A stretch of 45,388 nt of DNA from Gracilibacillus lacisalsi DSM 19029 (GTDB taxonomy: Bacteria; Bacillota; Bacilli; Bacillales; Amphibacillaceae): positions 1 to 45,388 of the forward strand of contig NZ_KB898664.1 in the NCBI RefSeq assembly GCF_000377765.1, given 5' to 3'. Under the pieces are notes generated by a model. The model was not told where the DNA came from. It did no database searches and saw only the letters and a program-made list of their open reading frames with translations. Below, piece after piece: positions 15,326 through 24,231 of the stretch (position 1 is the first letter of the stretch; the number at the start of each line of letters is the position of its first letter). The position numbers were made by a program, and so were the translations under genes.

Positions 15326-16261
15326 ATGGAACCAATTCAATCTGCCATGAAAAAATGGATGAAAGAAAATAAAAAAATGAAAGATAATTTTACCCAGCAA
15401 CGAAATAAAGTTATCAATGATCCGGAAATCAAACAAAAGTTAAGTGAACATGTTGAAATAGATGAGCAAGATATTAACCGTAATTTAATGAAATTATACG
15501 AATATCAACAGGCGTCTAAAAATTGTGCCGATTGCCCTAACTTAGAAGGTTGCAAAAATATTCTAAAAGGTTATACACCTCATTTAGATATTGACGGCAA
15601 AGATATTTCCTTACGATACGAAAAATGTAAAAATAAAGTCCATGAGGAAGCACAGCTTGAAAAAGAATCACTGGTTCGCAGTTTGTATATACCAAAACAA
15701 ATTAAAGAAGCTGACTTAGCAAATATGGAACGTAATTCTTATGAACGCCAGGAGGTCATAAGAGAGATTATTGAGTTCGTGCAAAACTATTCCAAAGGGG
15801 AATTCCGTCGTGGTTTATATATTCATGGACCTTTTGGAACGGGAAAATCTTATATACTTGGTGTTATTGCTAATGAACTCAAAAAACAATATATTCAATC
15901 AGACATTATTTACATGCCTGAATTTGTAAGAGAGATAAAGGCCTCCATTGGAAATGACAGTTTTCAGTCGAAAATTGAAAGCTTTAAAAAGGTGCAAGTT
16001 CTTATGTTTGATGATATTGGGGCGGAGTCGATATCACCCTGGTTCCGAGATGAAGTACTCGGTGCTATCTTGCAATATCGGATGATGGAAGAGCTGCCTG
16101 TTTTCTTCACGTCAAATTATAATTTAGAGCAATTAGAGGATCATTTATCTACATCCAACCGAGGAGATGTAGAAACGATCAAAGCTGGAAGAATAATTGA
16201 ACGAATTACCCAGCTTAGTAAACCAATCGAATTAACGAATCGTTTTCGAACGAATGAATAA
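15326..16261 (+). CDS. dnaI: Primosomal helicase loader DnaI
   Basis: DnaI is an AAA+ ATPase that loads the replicative helicase DnaC onto DNA. The 311 residues equal the length I recall for B. subtilis DnaI. The N-terminal helicase-binding domain has a zinc-binding cluster (CADCPNLEGC and a later Cys). The C-terminal AAA+ domain has Walker A GPFGTGKS and Walker B VLMFDDIGAES, and an RIIERI-type arginine region near the end. The start at 15326 is preceded by AGGGTGA; an ATG at 15305 lies inside dnaB without a site. A terminator closes the nrdR-dnaB-dnaI unit. Confidence 0.96.
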   Translation: MEPIQSAMKKWMKENKKMKDNFTQQRNKVINDPEIKQKLSEHVEIDEQDINRNLMKLYEYQQASKNCADCPNLEGCKNILKGYTPHLDIDGKDISLRYEKCKNKVHEEAQLEKESLVRSLYIPKQIKEADLANMERNSYERQEVIREIIEFVQNYSKGEFRRGLYIHGPFGTGKSYILGVIANELKKQYIQSDIIYMPEFVREIKASIGNDSFQSKIESFKKVQVLMFDDIGAESISPWFRDEVLGAILQYRMMEELPVFFTSNYNLEQLEDHLSTSNRGDVETIKAGRIIERITQLSKPIELTNRFRTNE

Positions 16262-16266
16262 CCATG

Positions 16267-16303
16267 ACTTCTGTCTAATCCTTGGACAGAGGTTATTTTT
16301 TTT
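16267..16303 (+). terminator. Terminator after dnaI
   Basis: CTTCTGTC pairs with GACAGAGG around a short loop, followed by ATTTTTTTT. Confidence 0.8.
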
Positions 16304-16354
16304 CATCATCACCCATATAATATACCAGTTCGATGGTGGTGAGGGTGATGATAT

Positions 16355-17203
16355 GTGTTAGAAGTATATTTTGAGCATGACAACGAAGCAGAGGTGTTTT
16401 ATCAATTAGCCAAACAAGATAACAAATGGCAAGCTACACGTAAACGAACCAAGAAAAATCTTGTGCAACTCCATTTGTTGGAAGACTTGAATTGGGATGA
16501 AAAGAAGAAACATCTTGCTCCGTTGTTAAGTATGGTATTTATTCAGTGTCGAGAGACTTCTATGATTCAGCATATACTAATGAAAAAGTATTATTTCTCA
16601 AGTGAAGAGGAGATCGAGAGAATAACAGCCATTGCCAGATCATTATTGGAAAAAGATGAATCTGTTTATGAGGATCGAATCCATCAACATGAATTGCGCG
16701 ACACGTTAACGACAATTTTCTCCTTACAAATAGACGCTTCTTTTATCCGCTTTGATTCGATTGTTCATTTCAGATTACATCACTATATCGACCAATTAAC
16801 GGAAATGGTCGGTCTGGCAATAGATGAATTTAAGAGAGAAGAAGAATATCAAGACTTTATTCACTCGATTAGGGAGTTTGTCAGACGTAAGTCACCGGAA
16901 GAAGAGGTTGTTCATGTATTGCAAGGTGAAAGATTTCGCATTTTTAGGGATAATGGGGAAGTCTACACAATGGAAGATTTACAACAAGTCAAATCACGTT
17001 TTCCATTATTTATTTTCGGATTAGAACAAGAAGAATGGGATATTTCACCTCTCATTATGTTGGCGCCAAACCATATTTATATGTATGGGGAAGATCAGGC
17101 AGAATCGAGAACTCATACGATAATCACTATATTTCAAGAAAGATGTTCTTTTTATCCGACAGAATACTTTCCTTTTTATCACGCTGATGAAAAAGAATCT
17201 TGA
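16355..17203 (+). CDS. ytxC: YtxC-like sporulation-associated protein
   Basis: This 282-residue soluble protein of the YtxC family is found in spore formers and has no assigned biochemical activity. It is mostly alpha-helical and charged in the middle (about 90-190). No enzymatic motif is visible. The GTG start is supported by GGTGAGGGTG seven bases before. The assignment rests on overall resemblance and on the position between dnaI and thrS, the same as in B. subtilis. Confidence 0.8.
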   Translation: MLEVYFEHDNEAEVFYQLAKQDNKWQATRKRTKKNLVQLHLLEDLNWDEKKKHLAPLLSMVFIQCRETSMIQHILMKKYYFSSEEEIERITAIARSLLEKDESVYEDRIHQHELRDTLTTIFSLQIDASFIRFDSIVHFRLHHYIDQLTEMVGLAIDEFKREEEYQDFIHSIREFVRRKSPEEEVVHVLQGERFRIFRDNGEVYTMEDLQQVKSRFPLFIFGLEQEEWDISPLIMLAPNHIYMYGEDQAESRTHTIITIFQERCSFYPTEYFPFYHADEKES

Positions 17204-17254
17204 TTTTTTCGTTGACAATCGTTATAATAAATCGCATAACATGAATAAACAAGC

Positions 17255-17507
17255 AAAGATGAGGACACGATAGTCTGTATGGCGTACGGATAAGAGAGGG
17301 AAGCCTTGGCTGAAAGCTTCCTGTATGACCGCATTCTATTACCACCTCTGAGCACTACTAAGGAATGCTTATGCTAGTAATTAGTAGCGATTCATCATCG
17401 TTATCGATTGTCAATGAGCTACACGTTTATGTGTGGAAAATTGGGTGGAACCACGGGTATAACGCTCGTCCCTTTACTTTTTTTCGTAGGGGGACGGGCG
17501 TTTTTTA
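17255..17507 (+). ncRNA. T-box leader (threonine) of thrS
   Basis: This is a tRNA-sensing leader. The Stem I segment AGAGAGG lies at 17294. The specifier is ACC (17341-17343, threonine) followed by a purine and CTCTGAGC. The T-box sequence is GGGTGGAACCACGG (17443-17456). The terminator pairs AACGCTCGTCCC (17461-17472) with GGGACGGGCGTT (17491-17502) before a T run. Uncharged tRNA-Thr would favour the antiterminator and switch on thrS. A possible promoter is TTGACA (17212-17217) with CATAAC 17 bp on. No other gene lies in this 356-bp gap. Confidence 0.92.
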
Positions 17508-17559
17508 ATGTTCAAAAGTTTGGCGTGATCAACTTTAATATAAAAAGGAGAGTGTGAAA

Positions 17560-19503
17560 ATGAGTAAGATTCATATTACGTTTCCAGATGGAACTGTAAA
17601 ACCGTTTGATCATGGAACAACTGGTGAAGAGATTGCTGCATCGATTTCACCAGGTCTAAAAAAGCAGGCATTAGCAATTAAATTGGATGATACGCTCTAT
17701 GATTTGCGTACACCATTAGCGACAGATGGTGCAATCGAGATCATTACTATTAAAACAGACGAAGGCCTTGATATTTTAAGACACTCGACAGCTCACCTTA
17801 TGGCACAAGCAATTAAACGCTTGTATGGTAATGTTAAGCTAGGTGTTGGACCAACTATTGAAGATGGCTTTTATTATGATATTGATATGGAAGAAACGAT
17901 TACACCTGAAGATCTTCCACGTATTGAAAAAGAAATGAAGAGAATTGTTGACGAAAATTTAGAAGTAGTTCGTAAAGAAGTCAGTCGTAATGAAGCGAAA
18001 GCCATCTATGAAGAAATCGGCGATGAATTAAAGCTAGAATTACTGGATGCCATTCCAGAAGATGAAACAGTAACGCTTTATGAGCAAGGAGAATTCTTTG
18101 ACCTATGCCGTGGTGTCCATGTACCACAAACAAGTAAAATAAAAGTGTTTAAACTTTTGAGCATTTCCGGTGCTTACTGGCGTGGTGACAGTAATAATAA
18201 AATGCTACAACGTATTTATGGTACAGCGTTCGAAAAACAAAGCCAACTCGATGAATATTTACGTTTGCGTGAGGAAGCAAAAGAGCGTGATCACCGTAAA
18301 CTTGGTAAAGAACTTGGTATTTTTACTGTATCCCAAAAGGTAGGACAAGGTCTGCCGTTATGGTTACCTAATGGTGCTACAATTCGCCGTACTATTGAAC
18401 GTTATATTGTAGATCTTGAAGAGCGTCTTGGTTATAATCATGTTTATACACCAGTACTTGGTAGTAAAGAATTATATATAACAAGTGGACATTGGGATCA
18501 TTATAAAGATGATAATTTCCCTCCGATGGAAATGGATAATGAAGAACTAATCTTACGTCCAATGAATTGCCCACACCACATGATGATTTATAACCATGAG
18601 TTACACAGCTATCGAGATCTGCCAGTACGGATTGCTGAATTGGGTATGATGCACCGTCATGAAATGTCAGGAGCATTAGCAGGGTTGCAACGTGTTCGTG
18701 CTATGACCTTAAATGATGCCCATATTTTTGCGCGACCGGATCAATTAAAAGAAGAATTTATTCGTGTCGTGAAATTAGTGGAAAATGTATATAAAGACTT
18801 TGGTATTGATCAATACTTCTTCCGTTTGTCTTATCGTGATCCTGAAGATACTGAAAAATATATTGATAATGATGAAATGTGGGAGAAAGCACAAGGATTA
18901 TTAAAAGAAACAATGGATGACATGAATCTTGAATATGTAGAGGCTGAAGGTGAAGCCGCTTTTTACGGACCGAAGTTAGACGTTCAGGTGAAAACTGCAC
19001 TAGGTAAGGACGAAACATTATCTACTGTCCAATTAGATTTTAACTCACCAGAAAAATTTGACTTAACCTATATCGGTGAGGATGGTAAAGAACACCGTCC
19101 AGTAGTTATCCACCGTGGTGTTGTATCAACTATGGAGCGTTTTGTTGCCTTCTTAATTGAGGAATATAAAGGTGCATTTCCGACATGGCTAGCGCCAATC
19201 CAAGCACGAGTGATTCCAGTTTCTGCAGAAGTCCATGCTGACTATGCGAAGAAAGTAGAAGATGAATTACGCATGAGTGGTGTTCGTGTCGAAGTCGATC
19301 ACCGTGATGAGAAAATTGGTTATAAGATCCGCGAAGCACAAACTGCGAAAATTCCGTTTGCTCTGATAGTAGGTGATAAAGAAGTAGAAGCAAATGCCGT
19401 TAACGTCCGACGCTACGGAGAAAAAGATTCAGAAACAATTGAGCTAGATGCATTTAAATCATTGATCACTGATGAAATTCAACATAAAAAATTGCGTAAG
19501 TAG
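17560..19503 (+). CDS. thrS: Threonyl-tRNA synthetase
   Basis: ThrRS charges tRNA-Thr and edits mis-charged serine. The 647-residue protein has a TGS domain (1-62) and an editing/SAD domain with [10 protein letters not shown] near residue 73 and CRGVHVP. The class II catalytic core has motif 2 near [13 protein letters not shown], the zinc ligands in RPMNCPHH and motif 3 near [16 protein letters not shown]. An anticodon-binding domain (about 540-640) ends it. The ATG at 17560 lies nine bases after AAGGAG; an in-frame GTG at 17554 is too close. Expression is under the T-box upstream. Confidence 0.98.
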   Translation: MSKIHITFPDGTVKPFDHGTTGEEIAASISPGLKKQALAIKLDDTLYDLRTPLATDGAIEIITIKTDEGLDILRHSTAHLMAQAIKRLYGNVKLGVGPTIEDGFYYDIDMEETITPEDLPRIEKEMKRIVDENLEVVRKEVSRNEAKAIYEEIGDELKLELLDAIPEDETVTLYEQGEFFDLCRGVHVPQTSKIKVFKLLSISGAYWRGDSNNKMLQRIYGTAFEKQSQLDEYLRLREEAKERDHRKLGKELGIFTVSQKVGQGLPLWLPNGATIRRTIERYIVDLEERLGYNHVYTPVLGSKELYITSGHWDHYKDDNFPPMEMDNEELILRPMNCPHHMMIYNHELHSYRDLPVRIAELGMMHRHEMSGALAGLQRVRAMTLNDAHIFARPDQLKEEFIRVVKLVENVYKDFGIDQYFFRLSYRDPEDTEKYIDNDEMWEKAQGLLKETMDDMNLEYVEAEGEAAFYGPKLDVQVKTALGKDETLSTVQLDFNSPEKFDLTYIGEDGKEHRPVVIHRGVVSTMERFVAFLIEEYKGAFPTWLAPIQARVIPVSAEVHADYAKKVEDELRMSGVRVEVDHRDEKIGYKIREAQTAKIPFALIVGDKEVEANAVNVRRYGEKDSETIELDAFKSLITDEIQHKKLRK

Positions 19504-19510
19504 CTAAGGG

Positions 19511-19546
19511 AATGGTCCAAATCGAGAATGATTTGGGCCATTTTTT
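19511..19546 (+). terminator. Terminator of thrS
   Basis: AATGGTCCAAATC pairs with GATTTGGGCCATT around a six-base loop, followed by TTTTTT. Confidence 0.9.
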
Positions 19547-19662
19547 GAATGTTGTTCACTCTGAAGGAGGGATTTATTAAGATGGGGATCTTGCGTGAAG
19601 AGTGGGAGGAAATCCAAAAAGATTAACATTTTAGTCAAGGTGAATTTTGTCTCAGCTAACTA

Positions 19663-19691
19663 TTGACATGGGATGGTTCAGATGATAATAT
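19663..19691 (+). promoter_or_regulatory. Promoter of infC-rpmI-rplT
   Basis: TTGACA (19663-19668) and TAATAT (19686-19691) are separated by 17 bp. The transcript would begin near 19698, ahead of the L20-type leader. Confidence 0.75.
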
Positions 19692-19724
19692 GTAAAAAGT
19701 GAATTAAATATGATCACTAGAGAC

Positions 19725-19847
19725 AAGTAGAAGCACCCGCTTCTCACCTGATTGACACACAACTGTAGTTGACAGGTACAAATCCGACTTATTTGTAATG
19801 AAATTTAGGATGTGTGGGTGCAGTATGTGTACCGACACTTTTTTTAT
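19725..19847 (+). ncRNA. L20-type autoregulatory leader of infC operon
   Basis: The leader has AGAAGCACCCGCTTCT, then CACCTGATTGACA...GACAGGT and a late GGGTGCAGT that can pair with the early GCACCC. This matches the Bacillus L20 leader by which excess ribosomal protein L20 ends transcription early. A terminator GTGTGGGT (19812-19819) / ACCGACAC (19831-19838) with seven Ts follows. The 418-bp gap between thrS and infC otherwise holds the promoter and a possible 14-codon ORF at 19582. Confidence 0.85.
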
Positions 19848-19921
19848 GAATATTTTAAACTTGTCTAGTTAAAATGATCATGTTTCATTACGCTTTTATT
19901 AAATTTCGGAGGTGGCTGATT

Positions 19922-20440
19922 ATTAGCAAAGATATGAATGTCAATGAGAGTATTCGTGCACGTGAGGTGCGTCTCATTGATTCAAATGGGGATCAATTAG
20001 GAGTAAAATCTCGTCAAGAAGCGCTGGACATTGCTCAAACACGAAACCTTGATTTAGTATTGGTGGCGCCAAAAGCAAAACCGCCAGTATGTCGTATCAT
20101 GGACTACGGTAAATACCGTTTTGAGCAACAAAAGAAAGAAAGAGAAGCACGTAAAAAACAAAAAGTAATTAACGTGAAAGAAGTACGTTTAAGCCCAGGT
20201 ATTGAAGAGCATGATTTCAATACGAAGCTTCGTAACGCGCGTAAATTCTTAACAAAAGGAGACAAAGTAAAAGTCTCTATTCGCTTCCGTGGACGTGCGA
20301 TTACCCATAAAGAATTAGGTCAAAAAGTATTAGAACGTATGGCAGAAGAATGTAAAGACCTTTCCACTGTTGAACAAAAAGCAAAAATGGAAGGCCGCAG
20401 TATGTTCATGATGCTTGCACCTGTAAACGAAAAGAAATAA
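19922..20440 (+). CDS. infC: Translation initiation factor IF-3 (ATT start)
   Basis: IF-3 binds the 30S subunit and enforces initiator-tRNA and start-codon choice. The N-terminal domain begins with [19 protein letters not shown] and the C-terminal domain starts near [17 protein letters not shown], giving 172 residues in all. The start is placed at ATT (19922), six bases after GGAGGTG, because it yields the canonical N-terminus. An upstream in-frame ATG (19874) has no site, and ATG 19934 would clip the protein. An ATT start is the known basis of IF-3 autoregulation. It is the first gene of the infC-rpmI-rplT operon. Confidence 0.96.
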   Translation: MSKDMNVNESIRAREVRLIDSNGDQLGVKSRQEALDIAQTRNLDLVLVAPKAKPPVCRIMDYGKYRFEQQKKEREARKKQKVINVKEVRLSPGIEEHDFNTKLRNARKFLTKGDKVKVSIRFRGRAITHKELGQKVLERMAEECKDLSTVEQKAKMEGRSMFMMLAPVNEKK

Positions 20441-20490
20441 CTAGCTCAATCGTTGAGTTAAATAGATTTAGTTTCAAGGAGGAAGTAATA

Positions 20491-20685
20491 ATGCCAAAAA
20501 TGAAGTCACACAGCGGAACAGCTAAAAGAATGAAAAAGACAGGTTCTGGGAAGGTAAAACGTTCCCACGCATATACAAGTCACTTATTTGCAAACAAGTC
20601 TCAAAAACAAAAGCGTAAACTTCGTAAGTCCGCTCTTGTATCAGCTGGAGACTACAAACGCATTAAACAAATGCTACCAAAATAA
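20491..20685 (+). CDS. rpmI: 50S ribosomal protein L35
   Basis: This 64-residue, very basic protein has the L35 signature [15 protein letters not shown] and a basic middle, [20 protein letters not shown] precedes the ATG. It is the second gene of the infC operon. The next gene, rplT, is unusually far away (201 bp) because an R2 repeat lies between. Confidence 0.98.
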   Translation: MPKMKSHSGTAKRMKKTGSGKVKRSHAYTSHLFANKSQKQKRKLRKSALVSAGDYKRIKQMLPK

Positions 20686-20689
20686 AGTA

Positions 20690-20833
20690 GAAAAGCGAAA
20701 GTGACCGTTTAGAAACGTAGCGAATGGAAGGAAGCAACTGAGATAAAGGAATCACGGTGAGCATTGCGAACCGATGATGACTTATCGTAGGGCGCTTTCC
20801 TGAAGTCGCCTAGTTTCTGGTCACTCCGAGCTA
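20690..20833 (-). repeat. R2 repeat between rpmI and rplT
   Basis: Read on the reverse strand, it matches the copy at 22442-22575 through GAAACTAGGCGACTTCA, CGCCCTACGATAAGTCATCA and CACCGTGATTCCTTTATCTC. Its ends are inverted: AGTGACC...AGAAACG at the left and CTAGTTTCTGGTCACT at the right. It starts four bases after the rpmI stop codon. Confidence 0.85.
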
Positions 20834-20886
20834 GACATTGATTGAAATAACAAAACAGATTCGTTGATTTATAGGAGGGAATTATT

Positions 20887-21243
20887 ATGGCACGTGTTAA
20901 AGGTGGAACAGTTACACGTAAACGTCGTAAACGTATATTAAAGCTAGCTAAAGGTTATTATGGTTCAAAACATTCATTGTTTAAAACTGCAAAACAACAA
21001 GTAATGAAATCAGGTCAATATGCATATCGTGACCGTCGTCAGAAAAAACGTGATTTCCGTAAACTTTGGATTTCTCGTATCAACGCTGCGGCACGTATGA
21101 ACGATCTTTCTTACAGCCGTTTCATGCACGGATTAAAGCTTGCAGGTGTTGAAGTTAACCGTAAAATGCTAGCTGACTTAGCTGTAAATGATGAAAAAGC
21201 ATTTGCACAATTAGCAGACCAAGCAAAATCTGCTTTAAAATAA
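20887..21243 (+). CDS. rplT: 50S ribosomal protein L20
   Basis: L20 is an early 23S rRNA-binding assembly protein and the likely autoregulator of this operon through the leader at 19725. It has 118 residues and starts [20 protein letters not shown]. The AGGAGG site is well placed. It is followed by a strong terminator. Confidence 0.98.
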   Translation: MARVKGGTVTRKRRKRILKLAKGYYGSKHSLFKTAKQQVMKSGQYAYRDRRQKKRDFRKLWISRINAAARMNDLSYSRFMHGLKLAGVEVNRKMLADLAVNDEKAFAQLADQAKSALK

Positions 21244-21258
21244 CGATAACTAAGAATG

Positions 21259-21291
21259 ACGGATAGCTCTGCTTAGAGTTATCCGTTTTTT
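21259..21291 (+). terminator. Terminator of infC-rpmI-rplT
   Basis: ACGGATAGCTCT pairs with AGAGTTATCCGT around GCTT, followed by a T run. Confidence 0.92.
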
Positions 21292-21409
21292 ATATACGCT
21301 AATAGCAGAGGTTATCCATTATAATAAGACTGCTAAAGTTCCGCTCCATGCTTAAAATATGAAACCTTCTATTCTACACATACGTAAAAATTTTAGGGTG
21401 GTGTTACAG

Positions 21410-22141
21410 GTGGAGAAAGGACTTATTATTTTTCTAATTATCATGGGATGGACATTACTCATCTATGGTGAGCTTACGTTTTTAGTTGTGAAGAAAAAAG
21501 ATTATTTTCTCCTTTCAGGATTCGCTAATCGTCCTGAAGAAGAACAAGCATACTTAAAACAGAACGGATATATAGAAGCGGTTGGTAAACTACTAATGGT
21601 TACGTTTAGTCTATTAGCATTGTCCTTTTTGTTAGGTGTGTTTTCTGTTCCGTATGGCTTTGAGGTTGGTATGGCTATTTTTCTAATTGTACTATTAGCA
21701 GGCACGCTTTGGTTGCAGCGATACGAAGTACCTCGTAAACGCAAAAGAAACTATTGGCTGATTGGGATTATTACAGGAATTATTGTTATATTTATTGCTT
21801 TCTTATCAATATTTGGCTATCAAGAAAATGATATGGTAGTTGTTGATAACACACTAGTAATTGAAGGGATGTACGGCGATAATATTCCAATTGACCAAAT
21901 TAATAAAGTGGAAAAGATAGACCAACTTCCAGAGATTACAGCTAAGACAAACGGATTTGCTATGAGTAATCGTTTAAAGGGGAAATTCCTGACAGAAAAA
22001 TCGGAAGAATCGATCAGATTGTTTATAGCAGGGAAGTCCAGTTATTATGTTACAGTGGAAACAGAGGAAGGACTTATCATTTTTAACAGAGAAAATGAAT
22101 CAGAGTTAGATAAATTATATCAACAACTACAATCTCGATAA
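21410..22141 (+). CDS. Membrane protein with DUF3784-like N-terminus and PH-like C-terminus
   Basis: The protein has 243 residues. A first transmembrane helix (about 4-24) is followed by the DUF3784-like stretch SGFANRPEEEQAYLKQNGY. Two helices follow (about 58-75 and 80-100), then a basic turn PRKRKRN and a fourth helix. The C-terminal 100 residues look like a bacterial PH-type domain facing one side of the membrane. GTG at 21410 is the start, supported by AGGGTGG; the ATG at 21359 has no site and would add a non-hydrophobic leader. ysdA follows after 12 bp. Function is unknown. Confidence 0.75.
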   Translation: MEKGLIIFLIIMGWTLLIYGELTFLVVKKKDYFLLSGFANRPEEEQAYLKQNGYIEAVGKLLMVTFSLLALSFLLGVFSVPYGFEVGMAIFLIVLLAGTLWLQRYEVPRKRKRNYWLIGIITGIIVIFIAFLSIFGYQENDMVVVDNTLVIEGMYGDNIPIDQINKVEKIDQLPEITAKTNGFAMSNRLKGKFLTEKSEESIRLFIAGKSSYYVTVETEEGLIIFNRENESELDKLYQQLQSR

Positions 22142-22153
22142 AGGTGTGAAGAA

Positions 22154-22405
22154 ATGTTAGTGTACTTAGCAATTATTAATATCATTTCGTTATTTACTAT
22201 GTGGATAGACAAAAGGAAAGCAAGAAAGAATAAATGGCGTATACCGGAAGGACGAATTTGGTTCTTTGCTATTATTGGTGGTGCACTGGGAGCGACTATC
22301 GGGATGTATGTATGTCGACATAAAACGAAACATACACTATTTCTAATCGGTTTACCTTTTATAGCCATTATTCAATGGTTATTGATCATCATTTTTTTCC
22401 TATAA
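22154..22405 (+). CDS. ysdA: DUF1294 membrane protein YsdA
   Basis: This 83-residue protein has three predicted membrane segments. The family signature near residues 18-36 is MWIDKRKARKNKWRIPEG, and GGALGATIGMYVCRHKTKH comes next. DUF1294 proteins have no established function. The gene lies downstream of rplT as in B. subtilis ysdA, though here a DUF3784 gene is placed between. Confidence 0.88.
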   Translation: MLVYLAIINIISLFTMWIDKRKARKNKWRIPEGRIWFFAIIGGALGATIGMYVCRHKTKHTLFLIGLPFIAIIQWLLIIIFFL

Positions 22406-22441
22406 GACAAGAAAGTATAAAATTTGCACAGATGTCTACGC

Positions 22442-22575
22442 AAACGCCCAGAAACTAGGCGACTTCACCAATCGCCCTACGATAAGTCATCATCGGTTCG
22501 TAAACTCACCGTGATTCCTTTATCTCAGTTGATGCTGAAGTAGCTACGTTTCTAAACGGGCGCTCTGAGCTTTTC
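22442..22575 (+). repeat. R2 repeat between ysdA and ytxB
   Basis: This is the reference copy of the R2 family in this window. Its ends GCCCAGAAAC and GTTTCTAAACGGGCGC are inverted. The conserved core runs CCCTACGATAAGTCATCATC, then GGTTCGTAAACTCACCGTG and TTTATCTCAGTTGATG. It sits in an otherwise empty 231-bp gap. Confidence 0.85.
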
Positions 22576-22636
22576 TTATAATGGCTGTCATAAAGGCTCG
22601 TCTCTTGTCATATTGTTAAATAGAAGGAGCTGATGA

Positions 22637-23215
22637 ATGATGCCAATTGAAATGCTTAGCCAAGTGAAAGTAATGGAAAGCTATGCATTTGTAGCCCCTG
22701 TGCTTTTTATTATGGTTCATATCCTTCGCCCGCTATTTTTTATTCCTGTCTTGCTGCTGTGTATTACCGGTGGGCTTGTATTTGGCTTATTAGCTGGTAC
22801 GATATATTCGATTATCGGTTTAATGATTTCGAGCATTATTTTTTATCTGATCATTCACTTGTTACCTGCCATTGAAAAACGCTGTAAACGGCTGGAAGAA
22901 AAGTTGTTAGGTAATGAACTATCGTTAAATACGATTCAAATTATGCTCTTAAGAATGCTGCCATTTATCCACTTCCACCTTATGTCCTTTTGCATATATA
23001 AAAAATCCGTAAGTTTTTCCTCTTACTTACGGACAACATTTTTAACGGTGATTCCTGTTGCATGTTTTTATACTACTTTAGGTAAAACGATCCAAGAAAT
23101 ATCCATCTATTATGCGATTCCACTTGTCGTAATGGTAATAATTCTTGCCTATTTGGTCAGAAGAAAACAGGTAATTATTAAATGGCAAACTTTTTTTCAG
23201 CAAAACACAGCCTGA
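22637..23215 (+). CDS. ytxB: TVP38/TMEM64 family membrane protein (YtxB-like)
   Basis: This 192-residue integral membrane protein has about five helices. The family-typical loop GGLVFGLLAGTIYSIIG lies near residue 45, and LLRMLPFIHFHLMSF near 107 corresponds to the R..P..P region of the SNARE-associated (DedA-like) domain. Function in bacteria is unsettled; the superfamily includes lipid scramblases and transporters. AAGGAG lies seven bases before the ATG. It ends one base from the stop codon of ysdB, which runs towards it. Confidence 0.8.
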   Translation: MMPIEMLSQVKVMESYAFVAPVLFIMVHILRPLFFIPVLLLCITGGLVFGLLAGTIYSIIGLMISSIIFYLIIHLLPAIEKRCKRLEEKLLGNELSLNTIQIMLLRMLPFIHFHLMSFCIYKKSVSFSSYLRTTFLTVIPVACFYTTLGKTIQEISIYYAIPLVVMVIILAYLVRRKQVIIKWQTFFQQNTA

Positions 23216-23216
23216 A

Positions 23217-23600
23217 TTATTTTAAATGCAGTTTATTAATGGGATACTTCCACTCTATATCAGCGTGAGGATAACGAATCAATATTTCTTCCTCTAAGAA
23301 ATAGAGATCCTTGCGCTCAAACCCTTTTAATTTCTCTGGATTTCTCGTGTGCATCACGATGTTGATTACTTCAAAGGCATCCTCTGTTGTCCCTAAATAC
23401 TTTTCCCCTTCAAATAAAAATCCTTTATACGTGATAAAAAAATTTTTTTTAATATTATCATTATAATCAAGGAAATAGAATTCACTTTTTTCCTGGGCAA
23501 CTTCTAGTTTTCTTTTTGGATTAACGATATATTTATAGGCAGTATATATTAATACAATCATAGCAATAACTACTAAAAAACGAAAAAGAATAACGATCAC
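23217..23600 (-). CDS. ysdB: YsdB, sigma-W regulon membrane protein
   Basis: The 127-residue protein has one N-terminal transmembrane helix (about 3-23) and a soluble domain. Key stretches are NPKRKLEVAQ, FFITYKGFLFEGEKYLG and EEEILIRYPHADIEWKYPI, which match my recollection of B. subtilis YsdB. Its biochemical role is unknown. The start is the GTG at 23600, nine bases after GGAG; a TTG at 23609 is too near. A candidate sigma-W promoter lies upstream at 23640-23666, in agreement with the sigma-W control reported for ysdB. Confidence 0.85.
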   Translation of the reverse strand: MIVILFRFLVVIAMIVLIYTAYKYIVNPKRKLEVAQEKSEFYFLDYNDNIKKNFFITYKGFLFEGEKYLGTTEDAFEVINIVMHTRNPEKLKGFERKDLYFLEEEILIRYPHADIEWKYPINKLHLK

Positions 23601-23639
23601 GAAAATCAACTCCTAATATACAAGACTTCTAAATAGGCT

Positions 23640-23666
23640 TACGAATTCATGGATGCTTTGGTTTCA
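23640..23666 (-). promoter_or_regulatory. Candidate sigma-W promoter of ysdB
   Basis: On the reverse strand, TGAAAC (23666-23661) is followed after 17 bp by CGTA (23643-23640), about 40 bp before the GTG start. The elements and spacing equal those upstream of hflK. Confidence 0.7.
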
Positions 23667-23692
23667 AAAAAATAAACCAAACATGCTATAAT
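23657..23692 (+). promoter_or_regulatory. dUTPase promoter region with inverted repeat
   Basis: An extended -10, TGCTATAAT (TATAAT at 23687-23692), lies 36 bp before the dUTPase start. Upstream is an 8-bp inverted repeat, TTTGGTTT (23657-23664) and AAACCAAA (23674-23681), which also overlaps the -35 of the divergent ysdB promoter and could be a shared operator. Confidence 0.5.
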
Positions 23693-23727
23693 ATGAGAAT
23701 AAATCCAAAAAATTGAGGGAGAACAAT

Positions 23728-24213
23728 ATGAATTGGCAAACACTTTTTGATATGCAACGAGAATTAGATAACTATATTTTAGCACAACATGATTTGAAAA
23801 ACGAAAATGTTTTTGATAAAAAGGTATTAGCGCTCTTGGTAGAAGTTGGAGAATTAGCAAATGAAACAAGATGCTTCAAGTATTGGAGTGTCAAACCAGC
23901 TAGTGAGAAGGCTGTTATTGCAGAGGAATATGTGGACGGAATCCATTTCATCTTATCATTAGGGTTGGAATTAGGACTAGATCAATACGAGTCAAGTAAT
24001 CAAGCTAGTGATGAAGATTTAACATCCTTGTTTCATCATGTTTTCCGTACCATTTCTGTGTTAAAGGAAGAACAGTCAGTAGAAGCGTATAAAGCTGTCT
24101 TTGATACATATTTAACTTTAGGTGAAAAATTAGGCTTTTCTGCAAGTGATATAAAAAAAGCCTATGTGGATAAAAATAAAATTAACTTTGAACGACAAAA
24201 TCAAGGTTATTAA
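23728..24213 (+). CDS. dUTP diphosphatase, dimeric all-alpha type
   Basis: This 161-residue enzyme hydrolyses dUTP to dUMP, keeping uracil out of DNA. It has the two metal-binding helices of the MazG-like class: ExxE in VEVGELANETRCFKYW (about 33-50) and ExxD in EEYVDGIHFILSLG (about 67-80). The usual trimeric dUTPase motifs are absent. The start at 23728 has GAGGGAG upstream; a TTG at 23713 is the site itself. The M42 peptidase gene follows after 18 bp. Confidence 0.9.
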   Translation: MNWQTLFDMQRELDNYILAQHDLKNENVFDKKVLALLVEVGELANETRCFKYWSVKPASEKAVIAEEYVDGIHFILSLGLELGLDQYESSNQASDEDLTSLFHHVFRTISVLKEEQSVEAYKAVFDTYLTLGEKLGFSASDIKKAYVDKNKINFERQNQGY

Positions 24214-24231
24214 TTTCTAGGAGGAAATCTG

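Noticed and set aside
17212-17228. TTGACA next to TATAAT before the thrS T-box
   Set aside because: Only five bases separate the two, so they cannot form one promoter; TTGACA with CATAAC at 17 bp is the only workable pairing.
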